The notes beneath the pieces are model-generated. The model saw only the letters and a program-made list of their open reading frames with translations, had not been told where the DNA came from and did no database searches. From positions 1-60,594 of IMG/VR virus record IMGVR_UViG_3300034110_000422: 60,594 bases of DNA; one strand, written 5' to 3'. Shown here piece after piece: positions 33,444-43,274 of this stretch; position 1 is the first letter of the stretch, and each line of letters begins with the position of its first letter. Made by a program: the position numbers and the translations under genes. The DNA comes from a virus.

Positions 33444-36035
33444 ATGAAGAAAATATTATTTATAGTCCCACACCTATCTACTGGAGGACTACCACAGGTT
33501 ACTACGAATAAGATTCAACTTCTTAAAGATGATTATGTAATAAAGTGTGTTGAATACGGATGTTATTCATGGGATTTTGTTGTTCAGAAGAACAGAATTA
33601 AGAATTTAATTGGTGAAGACAACCTTATCACTCTATGGGATGATAAGAATGTTTTAATTGATGTTATTAACGATTTCCAACCTGATATTATATCAATGGA
33701 GGAGTTCCCTGAATTTTTCATGGACAATAACATTACAAAACAAATTTATAGACAAAACCGTCCATATAAAATATTTGAAACAACACATGATTCAAGTTTC
33801 AAACCGACATCTAAGGTTTGGTTTCCTGATAAGTTTATTTTTGTTAGTGTGTTTAATGCTATTCAGTATTCAATGTTTGACATTCCTTATGAGGTGATTG
33901 AATATCCAATTGAAAACCGAGAGAAGAGAAAAGAACTCTTCCAAGAAAAACTTGGACTTGATAAAGGGTGGAAACATGTTGTTAATGTTGGGTTGTTTAC
34001 TGAAAGAAAAAACCAAAAATACATCTTTGAAATTGCTCGTAAGTTAGAAAACTCTAAAATTAAATTTCATTTCATTGGTAACCAAGCGGATAACTTCAAA
34101 AGTTATTGGGAACCATTGATGAATAACAAACCTGAGAACTGTATCGTTTGGGGGGAAAAGGATAATGTAAATGAATTTTTGGAAGCGTCCGATTTGTTTA
34201 TGTTCCCATCAAAAGGTGATAGAAATAATAAAGAATTAAATCCAATTGCCATTAAGGAAGCCATTGAATATGGTATTCCTATGATGATGTATAACTTGGA
34301 TGTGTATTGTGGAAAATATGATAAACTACCTCAGGTTACATTTTTAACTGGAGATATTGATAAAGATGTAAATAATATGATGGATGTATTAAATGTTGGG
34401 GGTATTGATTCCCTATTCAACTTGGGTTTTAATGGGGATAATAATCAGATTACAATAACCTATAATGGAAACCAAAAGTTTGATTTTAATGTGAGTATTA
34501 GAGATATGACTTCAAAAGCTCCGATGTATTGGTTTAATTTACCTTTGGAGTATCCAATATTTTATTGGACAATACCCATTCCAATTCATATTAAGAAATT
34601 CAAAGACAATACTAATTTCAGAGGATTTTTAGTTGAGTTTTATGATTCTCAAACAAATGAGTTAGTTTTTGGTCAAGAGTTAATTGTTAATCCTAATTTT
34701 CATCCAAGAATACCTGAATTTAAATTTAAACCTTTGGATTGTAATTACATTAACTATTATGAGTTTTTTGTTGATAGATGTTTTGATGATTTAAAGTTAG
34801 AAAATCTTGATACTGTAATTGATATTGGTGCTAACGTTGGATTGTTTGCCAAGTATATGTATACAGTAAATGCTAAAAAAGTTATTTTAGTTGAAGCAAA
34901 TCCATACCTACGTGAAAGTATTGAATATCATTTAGATACTGATTTAGAAAAATCTGTTATCTATGTGAATCCTGTTTATAAAGAACATACTAAAATTGAT
35001 TTTATGTTCTCAAAGGAAAACTCAACAATTGGTTCAAATGTTTTAAATGTTGACGGACAATTAAACAGTGTAGTTAGTTGTGATACGATTACAATAGATG
35101 ACATTTACAAGGATAATAATTACGGTAGAATATCATTATTTAAATGTGATATTGAAGGTGGTGAATATCCTTTATTTGAATCAATAACTGACGAACAAAT
35201 TAATTTGGTGGACAGATTTATGGTTGAGTTCCATGAAAACACTAACGGGGAAATTAATGTTATACTTGAAAAACTTGAAAACAATAATTTTGAATGTGAG
35301 ATTATTGTGTTTGATGGTAGTAAAAAAACTAAATCAAATAAAAATATTAAACATGGTGTTATTTTTGCTAAACCTAAAAATGTTAAATTAAGAAAACCTG
35401 GTACATTATCCTCATCAGTATATGATGTTACAAAAAGTTTTGAACAACGACTGGCAGAATATACTGGAGCTCCTTATGCTGTTACTGTGGATAACCAAAG
35501 TAACGCTTTGTTCTTATCGTTGTATTATGAAAAGATTACTGGTAAAACAATTAGAATACCAAGTAGAACGTATCCTTCAGTTCCTTGTGAGATTATTCAT
35601 GCGGGTGGTAAAGTTGAGTTTGAACCTGTTTATGGACCAACATTAAAAGGGGCGTATCAACTATCACCAACAAATGTTTGGGATTCGGCTTTAAGATTTA
35701 CCAGTGACATGTATATAGATGGGACACATATGTGTGTATCATTTACAGGACCATATAAACACTTAAAACTTGGTAAAGGTGGTGCAATCTTAACTGACGA
35801 TTTTGAAGCTTACAAGTGGTTTAAACGAGCGAGATATTCAGGAAGAAATGAAGTATCATATCACGATGATAATTTTGATATGTTAGGATGGAATTTTTAC
35901 ATGATGCCTGAAATTGCTTCAAGAGGTTTATTACTTATGAATCAATTCTATAACATGGATGGTACACCTAAACATAATGAAGACTTAGAATTACCATATC
36001 CTGATTTATCAAAATTTGACGTTTATAAAAAATGA
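33444..36035 (+). CDS. Trimodular fusion: glycosyltransferase - FkbM methyltransferase - DegT-like aminotransferase
   Basis: 863 residues from the ATG at 33444 (an upstream TTG at 33426 is less likely). Residues 1-310 are a GT-B glycosyltransferase (MKKILFIVPHLSTGG, VNVGLFTERKNQKYIFEIARKL, then AIKEAIEYGIPMM). A beta-rich linker follows (310-445). Residues about 454-640 are an FkbM-type SAM methyltransferase (VIDIGANVGLFAKYMY, LVEANPYLRE, KCDIEGGEYPLFES). Residues about 662-863 match the PLP domain of DegT/StrS aminotransferases (TGAPYAVTVDNQSNALFLSL, then SFTGPYKHLKLGKGGAILT with candidate Lys772), but without the C-terminal half. It heads the glycan cluster and overlaps the next gene by 4 bases. 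The DegT part may be inactive or sugar-binding. Confidence 0.75.
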   Translation: MKKILFIVPHLSTGGLPQVTTNKIQLLKDDYVIKCVEYGCYSWDFVVQKNRIKNLIGEDNLITLWDDKNVLIDVINDFQPDIISMEEFPEFFMDNNITKQIYRQNRPYKIFETTHDSSFKPTSKVWFPDKFIFVSVFNAIQYSMFDIPYEVIEYPIENREKRKELFQEKLGLDKGWKHVVNVGLFTERKNQKYIFEIARKLENSKIKFHFIGNQADNFKSYWEPLMNNKPENCIVWGEKDNVNEFLEASDLFMFPSKGDRNNKELNPIAIKEAIEYGIPMMMYNLDVYCGKYDKLPQVTFLTGDIDKDVNNMMDVLNVGGIDSLFNLGFNGDNNQITITYNGNQKFDFNVSIRDMTSKAPMYWFNLPLEYPIFYWTIPIPIHIKKFKDNTNFRGFLVEFYDSQTNELVFGQELIVNPNFHPRIPEFKFKPLDCNYINYYEFFVDRCFDDLKLENLDTVIDIGANVGLFAKYMYTVNAKKVILVEANPYLRESIEYHLDTDLEKSVIYVNPVYKEHTKIDFMFSKENSTIGSNVLNVDGQLNSVVSCDTITIDDIYKDNNYGRISLFKCDIEGGEYPLFESITDEQINLVDRFMVEFHENTNGEINVILEKLENNNFECEIIVFDGSKKTKSNKNIKHGVIFAKPKNVKLRKPGTLSSSVYDVTKSFEQRLAEYTGAPYAVTVDNQSNALFLSLYYEKITGKTIRIPSRTYPSVPCEIIHAGGKVEFEPVYGPTLKGAYQLSPTNVWDSALRFTSDMYIDGTHMCVSFTGPYKHLKLGKGGAILTDDFEAYKWFKRARYSGRNEVSYHDDNFDMLGWNFYMMPEIASRGLLLMNQFYNMDGTPKHNEDLELPYPDLSKFDVYKK

Positions 36036-36835
36036 AGAAAATAAATTATGTGTTTTCTATTGGATATCGATGTAATTCAGTTCAGTTCTTAAGAAGATTT
36101 GAAATGTCAAAATTTTCAGGACCTTTTGATTGGATGTATATTGATTTAGAAACATCATTATTGAATATAACAAATAGATTTGAATCTTATTTAAATGATA
36201 TTGTAATTTTAAATAAAGATGAAAATAAACTCATCAACATTAAAAATAAGAATTTCCAATTAATTAAAACTGATATTTTAGAATTATATGATTTTGATAT
36301 ATCATATATGAATGAAAATTATTTAAAAACAACATTACCTATTAATCAAAACTTTACAACTATAAATTCTAATGATTTATATGAGTGGAATAGAATTTGT
36401 GTTTTTTTACATCATGATTTAATTTTAGAATCTGAAGTTAATAAGATTAAAATTAGAATAGACAGATTTAATGAAGTAATGGACAAGGATAAAGATAAAA
36501 TCATGTTATTTTATATATCCAAAATAATTGAATCAAAAACAATTGACCAAGAAATTGATGAAATTTGTTCATTGGTTAAAAAATATGATATACAATCAAC
36601 TTTAGTGTCAATATTATGTACACCAAATTATGATGATGGTGTAAAAGTTATTGATAATTGTTTTTTTATTATTAAAAATGTCCCAAATTATAAAACCCAA
36701 TTTGAAAATTATAAAACTGATAATAATTTTGAATGGTTAGAATATGGAATGAATGGAATTAATTTTGAAAAAGAATATGATAAAATTAAAAATAATTTTG
36801 ATTTATCTAGTTTATTAAATAAAGAAGAGGTTTAA
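36032..36835 (+). CDS. DUF1796-like putative papain-like cysteine peptidase
   Basis: 267 residues. The N-terminal YVFSIGYRCNSVQFLRRF with SGPFDWMYID matches the start of the DUF1796 family, annotated as putative papain-like cysteine peptidases, often found beside glycosyltransferases. Candidate Cys14 lies in GYRC. The rest is Asn/Lys/Ile-rich. Overlaps both neighbours closely within the glycan cluster. Its actual reaction is not established; it may act on a carbohydrate or peptide conjugate. Confidence 0.6.
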   Translation: MKKINYVFSIGYRCNSVQFLRRFEMSKFSGPFDWMYIDLETSLLNITNRFESYLNDIVILNKDENKLINIKNKNFQLIKTDILELYDFDISYMNENYLKTTLPINQNFTTINSNDLYEWNRICVFLHHDLILESEVNKIKIRIDRFNEVMDKDKDKIMLFYISKIIESKTIDQEIDEICSLVKKYDIQSTLVSILCTPNYDDGVKVIDNCFFIIKNVPNYKTQFENYKTDNNFEWLEYGMNGINFEKEYDKIKNNFDLSSLLNKEEV

Positions 36836-36837
36836 AA

Positions 36838-38562
36838 ATGAATATTGATAAGATAATTTTCTCAATTGATGATAACCCAAAATATCAGGGTTTATGGGAA
36901 ATAAATTCACAAATATGTAAAGAACATTTAGGTATTACTCCTGTTTTATTTCATATTACAGATGAAGACTCTGATTTTTATAATGATAAATGGGGTTTGG
37001 TTAAAAAAATAAAAGCATTACCAAATATTAATACAGGATTTCAGTCCCAAATATTTAGAATGTTTGGGACTAAATATTTCCGAGATGAAGTTTGTTTAAT
37101 ATCAGATATTGATATGTTATTGTTTGATAATGATTATATTAATTTACCGTTAAAAAAATATAATACAAATGATTTGATAATATATTCTAGTGATGCATAT
37201 GACACAAATAGAGAAGAATGTGTTGGAATTTATGGTAAAAACAGATACCCTATATGTTATAATTTAGGTACTAGCGAAGTTTTTAATAAAATATTAAATA
37301 CTAACCGTTCATTTGAAGAATATTGTTTAGATATAATAAATTCGGGATTTCCTTTACACGATAGTGATGAATTATATTTTGGTGATAAGGTTAATAATTT
37401 TAATCATGGGGTTAATATTGTTAAATTAAAAAGAGGATATTCAACACATTTTAAATGTCCTAATAGGATTGATAGAGTTAATGATGATATTTTTAATGAG
37501 TATGATGTGGATTTATTAAAAAATAGTAAATATATTGATTGTCATTTATCAAGACCGTATATTAAATATAAAAAAGAAATTGATAATATGAGAGATATAA
37601 TTTTAAACAAACAAAAAAAAGAAGTTTATCTTATTGGTTGTCATATTGATAATTTTAAACAAAAATCATTATTGTATGAATTAATAGATTTTTTGACTAA
37701 AAACAATAAAAATTTTGTTTTAACAAGTCACACTAATATTCCGAGTGATATTGTTGAAAAAAGTGTTGGGTTTATTTACGACTCAAATAACCCAAAATAT
37801 AAAACTTGGGATATTATTGGATTTCCTAAGTTTGTTTTTGAAACTGAAAATTTTAATATAGAATCACCTTATATAACTTATGGTTCTTCTGATTACTACC
37901 ATGTTGGTGTTATTAGATTAATTATTAATGGTATTAAGTATCTTAAAACTCTTGATTATGATATTGTTCATTGGATTGAATATGACTCAATTCCTGTAAT
38001 TGATATGGATAATAATGCTAATAAGTTATTGAACGAAAATGATTTTATTTTTTATGGTGTTGGTGCAAGATTTTCATTTAATTTATCTAAAGTAAATGAA
38101 GATTTTATTAACATGAATGATAATGTTATATTTAAAAATTTATCTGAAAATAATTTTTTAGCTGAACGATTAATTGGTAACAAATTGATTAATGGGGTTA
38201 AAAAAACTATATTTTTAAATGAAGATGATAGATTTCTTTGGGGTAGGTATTCACAAAATTTTAATAATCAAAAAATAAACTTTAGTTTATTTGAAAGTGG
38301 TGAAAATGTTAATCTTTTTATTACTAACATTTCCAGTGAAATTATCAATGTTTTAATTGAATATAAAAATGAAAATATTAATTTAGAAATCAATCCAAAC
38401 ATTTGGATTTGGAGAAATCTTTGTTTAGTTAATGATATTGGAAGTTTTAAAATTTCAATCATTGAAAATAATAATAGAACTATTATTATTAATGAAAATT
38501 TATCTGATGTTAAAAAATATGAATCTATAGTTAAATCAGTTAACTTTATTGAAAAAAAATGA
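36838..38562 (+). CDS. Two-domain glycosyltransferase-like protein
   Basis: 574 residues. Domain 1 (1-255) is GT-A-like, with a DxD-type site in CLISDIDMLLF (near 86-96) and a later FPLHDSDELYFGD. Domain 2 (about 263-460) starts KKEVYLIGCHIDNFKQKSLL, contains VLTSHTNIPSDIV and HWIEYDSIPVI, and resembles the second half of the transferase at 39766. A beta-rich tail of about 90 residues ends the protein. Part of the glycan cluster, 2 bases after the previous stop. Donor and acceptor cannot be read from sequence. Confidence 0.65.
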   Translation: MNIDKIIFSIDDNPKYQGLWEINSQICKEHLGITPVLFHITDEDSDFYNDKWGLVKKIKALPNINTGFQSQIFRMFGTKYFRDEVCLISDIDMLLFDNDYINLPLKKYNTNDLIIYSSDAYDTNREECVGIYGKNRYPICYNLGTSEVFNKILNTNRSFEEYCLDIINSGFPLHDSDELYFGDKVNNFNHGVNIVKLKRGYSTHFKCPNRIDRVNDDIFNEYDVDLLKNSKYIDCHLSRPYIKYKKEIDNMRDIILNKQKKEVYLIGCHIDNFKQKSLLYELIDFLTKNNKNFVLTSHTNIPSDIVEKSVGFIYDSNNPKYKTWDIIGFPKFVFETENFNIESPYITYGSSDYYHVGVIRLIINGIKYLKTLDYDIVHWIEYDSIPVIDMDNNANKLLNENDFIFYGVGARFSFNLSKVNEDFINMNDNVIFKNLSENNFLAERLIGNKLINGVKKTIFLNEDDRFLWGRYSQNFNNQKINFSLFESGENVNLFITNISSEIINVLIEYKNENINLEINPNIWIWRNLCLVNDIGSFKISIIENNNRTIIINENLSDVKKYESIVKSVNFIEKK

Positions 38563-39182
38563 TAGTAGGATTCAACGAATATAAACATAAGTATAACTTT
38601 AATGTTAATGGTGTTATACATGTTGGTGCCCATGTTGGTCAAGAGTATGATGAGTATATAAGAACATTTGGTGTAATACCTACATATTGGTTTGAACCTA
38701 TACCTCATGTGTATAGAGAACTATCTAAAAATTTAAATGGTAAACCTAACACATTTTATTATAATGTTGCAATAGGTGATAGAAATACTATACATGAAAT
38801 GTATCTTGATGAAGGTAATGAGCAACAAAGTTCCTCATTATTGAAACCAAATGAACATCAAAATTTTTACCCACATATTAAATTCAGTGAAAAAAATATT
38901 ATTAACATTACTTTAAGTACATTAGATTTTTATGATATAACTTCTTGTAATGTTTTAGTTTTAGACACACAAGGATATGAGTTAAACGCTCTTAAAGGTT
39001 CAATTAATACTTTAAAGAATATTGATTATATATTCACAGAGTTTAATCTGATTGAAATGTATGATGGTTGTCCATCAATTGAACAACTTGATGAATTTTT
39101 ATCACCATTTGGATTTCACAGACAAGAAACATGGTATGTTGATGGTGTTTGGGGTGATGCATTTTTTTTAAAAAAGATATGA
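38559..39182 (+). CDS. FkbM-family SAM methyltransferase
   Basis: 207 residues. SAM-binding GVIHVGAHVGQEYDEY (about 18-33), FEPIPHVYREL (45-55) and LVLDTQGYELNALKGS (130-145) are the family's hallmark segments. FkbM enzymes O-methylate sugars or natural products. It overlaps the neighbours on both sides by 4 bases; with the FkbM domain of the fusion at 33444 the cluster has two, so a methylated sugar is a likely product. Confidence 0.8.
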   Translation: MIVGFNEYKHKYNFNVNGVIHVGAHVGQEYDEYIRTFGVIPTYWFEPIPHVYRELSKNLNGKPNTFYYNVAIGDRNTIHEMYLDEGNEQQSSSLLKPNEHQNFYPHIKFSEKNIINITLSTLDFYDITSCNVLVLDTQGYELNALKGSINTLKNIDYIFTEFNLIEMYDGCPSIEQLDEFLSPFGFHRQETWYVDGVWGDAFFLKKI

Positions 39183-39766
39183 TTAAAAAAGCATTTATAG
39201 GTAATGGTGGACATTTGAGAGAAGTAATTGCCCATACAAATTATGATGTAATTAGATTTGTTGAAGACGAGTACTTCAAAGGTGAAGATAGAACATTACC
39301 GTTATCACAATTCAACTCAAAAGAATACTCAATTATGATTGCAATTGCCGATAGTCAGGTTAGGTCAAGAATTAAAAAATTATTACCTGAAGATACTAAA
39401 TATTTTTCATTCATTGACCCGTCAGCAATCTTAATGGACAGAAATATAGTAATTGGTGAGGGTTCATTTATTGGTGCTAACTGTGTTATTACTACAAATG
39501 TTAAAATTGGTAATCATGCTATTTTAAATAGAAATGTTAATATCGGACACGATGTGGTAATTGGTGATTGTTTTAGTGCTATGGCTGGTTCTGTAGTATC
39601 GGGTAATGTTTTAATTGGTGATAATTGTTACATGGGTAATAACTCATCAATAAGAGAAAAGATAACAATTTGTGATGATGTAATAATTGGAATGAATGGA
39701 AGTGTTGTTAAAGATATAGATAAACCTGGAACTTATGTTGGGGTTCCTGTAAATAAAATTAAATAA
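39179..39766 (+). CDS. NeuD/PglD-like sugar O- or N-acyltransferase
   Basis: 195 residues. An N-terminal Rossmann-like part (KKAFIGNGGHLREVIAHT) and a left-handed beta-helix of hexapeptide repeats from about residue 90 (VIGEGSFIGANCVIT, VKIGNHAILN, VNIGHDVVIGDC with the likely catalytic His, then GTYVGVPVNKIK). This is the architecture of NeuD/PglD acyltransferases that acetylate amino or nucleotide sugars. With a DegT-like domain upstream, an acetamido sugar is a plausible product. The stop overlaps the next ATG (TAATG). Confidence 0.8.
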   Translation: MIKKAFIGNGGHLREVIAHTNYDVIRFVEDEYFKGEDRTLPLSQFNSKEYSIMIAIADSQVRSRIKKLLPEDTKYFSFIDPSAILMDRNIVIGEGSFIGANCVITTNVKIGNHAILNRNVNIGHDVVIGDCFSAMAGSVVSGNVLIGDNCYMGNNSSIREKITICDDVIIGMNGSVVKDIDKPGTYVGVPVNKIK

Positions 39767-41502
39767 TGGAAAAATTACTTTCGGTCATTGTACCGTCCTA
39801 TAACTTTGAGAAATATCTTGAGGAGTGTATTGATTCAATCTATAATCAAAAAATTACATATGGATTTGAAGTTATTATTAGGGATGATAACTCAACAGAT
39901 AATACTAAAGATGTTTTAATTAAATTAAAAGAAAAATATCCTGATTTAATTATTTTAAATGGTGATGTTAATTTAGGGGCTCTTGAAAATATTAGAACTT
40001 TATTAAATTACTGTAAAACAAAATATATTGCGTATATTGACGGAGATGATTATTATGATAATTATACTATTTTAAATGAAGAAGTTGAGTTTTTAGAGAA
40101 TAGTCCAAACTACAGTATGGTTTGTACCGGAACAAGATATTTGTATCCTGATGGTACTAAGATACCTACAGTTCCTGAATTGTTTATTAGCTCATTTCTT
40201 GACGATGTAACAACAAATGATTTATTAACTATCAATCATGCATCTTTTGCAAGGGTGTTTAGAAACATACCAAATTTAATAAAGGATTATTTTACAAATT
40301 TACCTTATGTTGATTGGCCACTCAATTATGAAATTAGTAAACACGGTTTAATTAAGTGTATTCATAAATGTGGGGGAATTTATCGAATATCAAATGATGG
40401 TATGTTTTCAAATGTTTCGGAAGAAGAAAAAAACAAAAAAAACATAATAGTTTCTAATGAACTCAAAAGACAAAATATTAAAGATGAATTTAAAACAATA
40501 ACAATAGTCGATTGTTTTATCCATAATGAAAATGTTTTAAATAAGTTGGAGTTATGTATTAATAACTTAAAAAAGTATAACCATACAATACTTCTTGTGT
40601 CTAATACTATTGTTCCTGAACATATATTAAAAATTGTTGATTATCATTTATATAACTCAAATAACATTCTTTTTGAAGGTGAATACACTAATTCCGAACC
40701 AGTTATTTTTTGGAAAAACCTTGGTTCATTAACAACTCATGAAGTTACAAATACAATACAAAAACATGGATTACCTGTTATGGTTAATTTGTTTAACTCA
40801 TTAGATTTGTGTAAGTCATTTGGGTTTACACATTTCCAAAGAATTGAAGTTGATGATTTATATAGTGAAGAAGGTTATGAATATATGACAACTGTACCAG
40901 TTATTTGTTCTACTCAAAACAAAAAGGGAATGTTTTATTTTAATGAAGGTAGAGATGTTTCGTTCCATTATTTTTATTGTGAAATAGAATACTTCCAACA
41001 GATAATTAATCGGGTTAATTGTGAGGAAGATTATCGAAATTACTTACAAACTAATGGGTATGGTACTGATTTTATAAATGTTGAAAAATACCTTTATGAC
41101 AATATAAATAGAAAAGATTGTGGGTTATTAATTCGAAAAGATGGTGAGATTGATATGAACATTGATTTCCAAAATACGATATGGAATACGGAAACAACTG
41201 CTAGTAACGTATCCTCCAAATTTAGGGGATGTTCAACAAAACTTTATAACATTTCAGGACAAAATTCTATAATGTTATTATCTTACAATTACAATCACTT
41301 TAGGTCTGAAAGAAAAATAGTTGTTAAATATATTGATGGTAGTTCAGAAACTGTGTATCATGGGTTAGAAAATTATGGACATTGGTCATTTAATATTTTT
41401 GAAAGTAAGATTAAAAATATATCGGTATATGATAACCAAAATGATGAATTTTTATATGATTTTATAAATGAAAATATTCTTGATTATATTGTTTTTATAT
41501 GA
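39766..41502 (+). CDS. GT2 family glycosyltransferase with C-terminal modules
   Basis: 578 residues. Residues 1-230 are a classic GT2 domain: LSVIVPSYNFEKYLEECIDS, then VIIRDDNSTDNTKDVL and the metal site YIDGDDYYDN. Residues about 240-445 form a second domain (VDCFIHNENVLNKLELCINN, LVSNTIVPEHILK) related to domain 2 of the protein at 36838. The C-terminal ~120 residues are a beta-rich module. It transfers a sugar from a nucleotide donor; the acceptor is unknown. Confidence 0.75.
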   Translation: MEKLLSVIVPSYNFEKYLEECIDSIYNQKITYGFEVIIRDDNSTDNTKDVLIKLKEKYPDLIILNGDVNLGALENIRTLLNYCKTKYIAYIDGDDYYDNYTILNEEVEFLENSPNYSMVCTGTRYLYPDGTKIPTVPELFISSFLDDVTTNDLLTINHASFARVFRNIPNLIKDYFTNLPYVDWPLNYEISKHGLIKCIHKCGGIYRISNDGMFSNVSEEEKNKKNIIVSNELKRQNIKDEFKTITIVDCFIHNENVLNKLELCINNLKKYNHTILLVSNTIVPEHILKIVDYHLYNSNNILFEGEYTNSEPVIFWKNLGSLTTHEVTNTIQKHGLPVMVNLFNSLDLCKSFGFTHFQRIEVDDLYSEEGYEYMTTVPVICSTQNKKGMFYFNEGRDVSFHYFYCEIEYFQQIINRVNCEEDYRNYLQTNGYGTDFINVEKYLYDNINRKDCGLLIRKDGEIDMNIDFQNTIWNTETTASNVSSKFRGCSTKLYNISGQNSIMLLSYNYNHFRSERKIVVKYIDGSSETVYHGLENYGHWSFNIFESKIKNISVYDNQNDEFLYDFINENILDYIVFI

Positions 41503-42218
41503 AATATAAAATTAAATTAGTTCATTTACAGACAACACAAAATGAACACAGAGAAAAACTATCACGAAAATCTGTACAGCAAGTAATACCTTATGGTATT
41601 GAATATGTTTTACATCAAAATGAATTATATACTTCATTACCTCCAGTTCATACCAGTGTTAGACCACATAATGTTAGAATGGGTAAATATGAAGATGTTA
41701 ATGACCCTGAATACGGTAATGCGTTAACACCTGCTCACTACGGATGTTTTGAGGCATTTAAAATTGGAATCTTATCAGAATTTGATAACGATTTAGACTT
41801 CTTAATTGTATGTGAAGGTGATTGTATTATAGAAGTTCCGATTGAGGAGTTTATAGATAAAGTTAATCGAGTATGTAGTATTGTTAATCAGGAAGATATT
41901 TCTTATTTTTCATTTGGTGACACTAAAACTTTGGATTATGGATGGCATCAGTCTGACGTAGTTAGAGAAATACCAAATCAAGATTTATTGTTTATTACAA
42001 ATAAAATAATTGGTTTACAATGTATTATGTTTTCAAAAAAATCACGTAAAACAATTATGAACCAGTTAAGAACACATAGATGGGACTGTGCTGACACATT
42101 TTTTAATATTATATGTGCGGAACAGAGATTAAATATGGGTGTTCTAAAGAAGAGAATGACGACTCAGGCGGATGGTGAGTCGTTTATTGATAAAGAAAAT
42201 AAAATATTTTTAAAATAA
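41499..42218 (+). CDS. GT25-like glycosyltransferase
   Basis: 239 residues. The order of features resembles GT25 enzymes: an N-terminal HREKLSRKSVQQVIPYGIEY, then LTPAHYGCFEAFKIGI (the family's G..GC..SH-like segment) and an acidic DFLIVCEGDCII in place of the usual LEDD. No membrane segment. It overlaps the upstream GT2 gene by 4 bases. Assignment is moderate because the acidic motif is altered (EGD). Confidence 0.5.
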   Translation: MKYKIKLVHLQTTQNEHREKLSRKSVQQVIPYGIEYVLHQNELYTSLPPVHTSVRPHNVRMGKYEDVNDPEYGNALTPAHYGCFEAFKIGILSEFDNDLDFLIVCEGDCIIEVPIEEFIDKVNRVCSIVNQEDISYFSFGDTKTLDYGWHQSDVVREIPNQDLLFITNKIIGLQCIMFSKKSRKTIMNQLRTHRWDCADTFFNIICAEQRLNMGVLKKRMTTQADGESFIDKENKIFLK

Positions 42219-42230
42219 ATTAAAAATATT

Positions 42231-43256
42231 ATGATAGTAATTAATGATTTTGCTTTTTGTTTTTTGTCACAATACGATGTTGATATTGAAAGACAAGAAT
42301 GTGAATTAACAAAACTTTCAGATAAATTTCAGATTGAAAGATGGTATAGGAAAGATAGGAATTTATCTAAGTATATTTCATTTTCCCAAATGATTAATGA
42401 CGCTATAGATGATACCGACAGTGAATTTATGATTTTTTGTAATCCTAAAACAAATTTTACATCTAAAGATGTTGAATTTATGATAGATAAATTTTCAAAT
42501 GGATATTGTTTTGTGTCAGTTGTTAGTTTTGGATTTTTTGGATTTTCAAAAGAGTTAATTAGAAGGGTTGGAATGTTAGATGAGAAATTTATTGGAGCAG
42601 AATTTGAAGATGATGATTTTGCAATAAGGTTATCTCATTTTAAAAAGGCTGTTTGGTGGGGTTATAACTATGACAAATATATTTATTATTTGTCAAAATC
42701 TGAAAATTTAAAACATATATCATATTCTATTTTTAATAGAAAATATAAAATAGTTGATAAAAAAATTTATATAAATAAAGATTTATTTACACATAAGAAA
42801 ATTAGTAAACGGCATGCTAATCATTCTGATGAAATTTTTAATTCATGGAAAGACTCAAGTCAATCATTTGGTGATATACATTATGGTGAATACTTAAAAA
42901 ATTTTGAAACTGAAATAGTTGATTTTAATTTAACTGAAAAATTAACAAATTTTGAAATAAAAATTAAAAAAAATATATCTGATTTTTTTGTTGAATTATT
43001 GTCTGAAAATAAATTTGTAATTAAAATTGCAATTTTACAAAATTTTAATAAAGGTAGGACTATTCTTAAATATTTTGAAACTTTTAGTAATGGTTGGTAT
43101 AAATTTAATATAATTGACCCGTATGATAATCAATTATATACTGACGACGTTGAAATTAGAATTTTTATAGATGATAATCAAATATATAACAATACATTAA
43201 AAGAATACGAAGATTTATCTTTAAATTTTAACATACCTGTTTATGTTAATAATTAA
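42231..43256 (+). CDS. GT2-like glycosyltransferase with beta-rich tail
   Basis: 341 residues. A reduced GT-A-like domain at 1-160 ends with GMLDEKFIGAEFEDDDFAIRL, the acceptor-side ED/DD motif typical of GT2 enzymes; FMIFCNPKTNFTSKDVEFMI takes the place of the usual DxD segment, so the metal site may be altered. Residues about 220-341 form a beta-rich module like those in neighbouring transferases. Confidence 0.55.
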   Translation: MIVINDFAFCFLSQYDVDIERQECELTKLSDKFQIERWYRKDRNLSKYISFSQMINDAIDDTDSEFMIFCNPKTNFTSKDVEFMIDKFSNGYCFVSVVSFGFFGFSKELIRRVGMLDEKFIGAEFEDDDFAIRLSHFKKAVWWGYNYDKYIYYLSKSENLKHISYSIFNRKYKIVDKKIYINKDLFTHKKISKRHANHSDEIFNSWKDSSQSFGDIHYGEYLKNFETEIVDFNLTEKLTNFEIKIKKNISDFFVELLSENKFVIKIAILQNFNKGRTILKYFETFSNGWYKFNIIDPYDNQLYTDDVEIRIFIDDNQIYNNTLKEYEDLSLNFNIPVYVNN

Positions 43257-43274
43257 AAACATTATTATAGTAAT

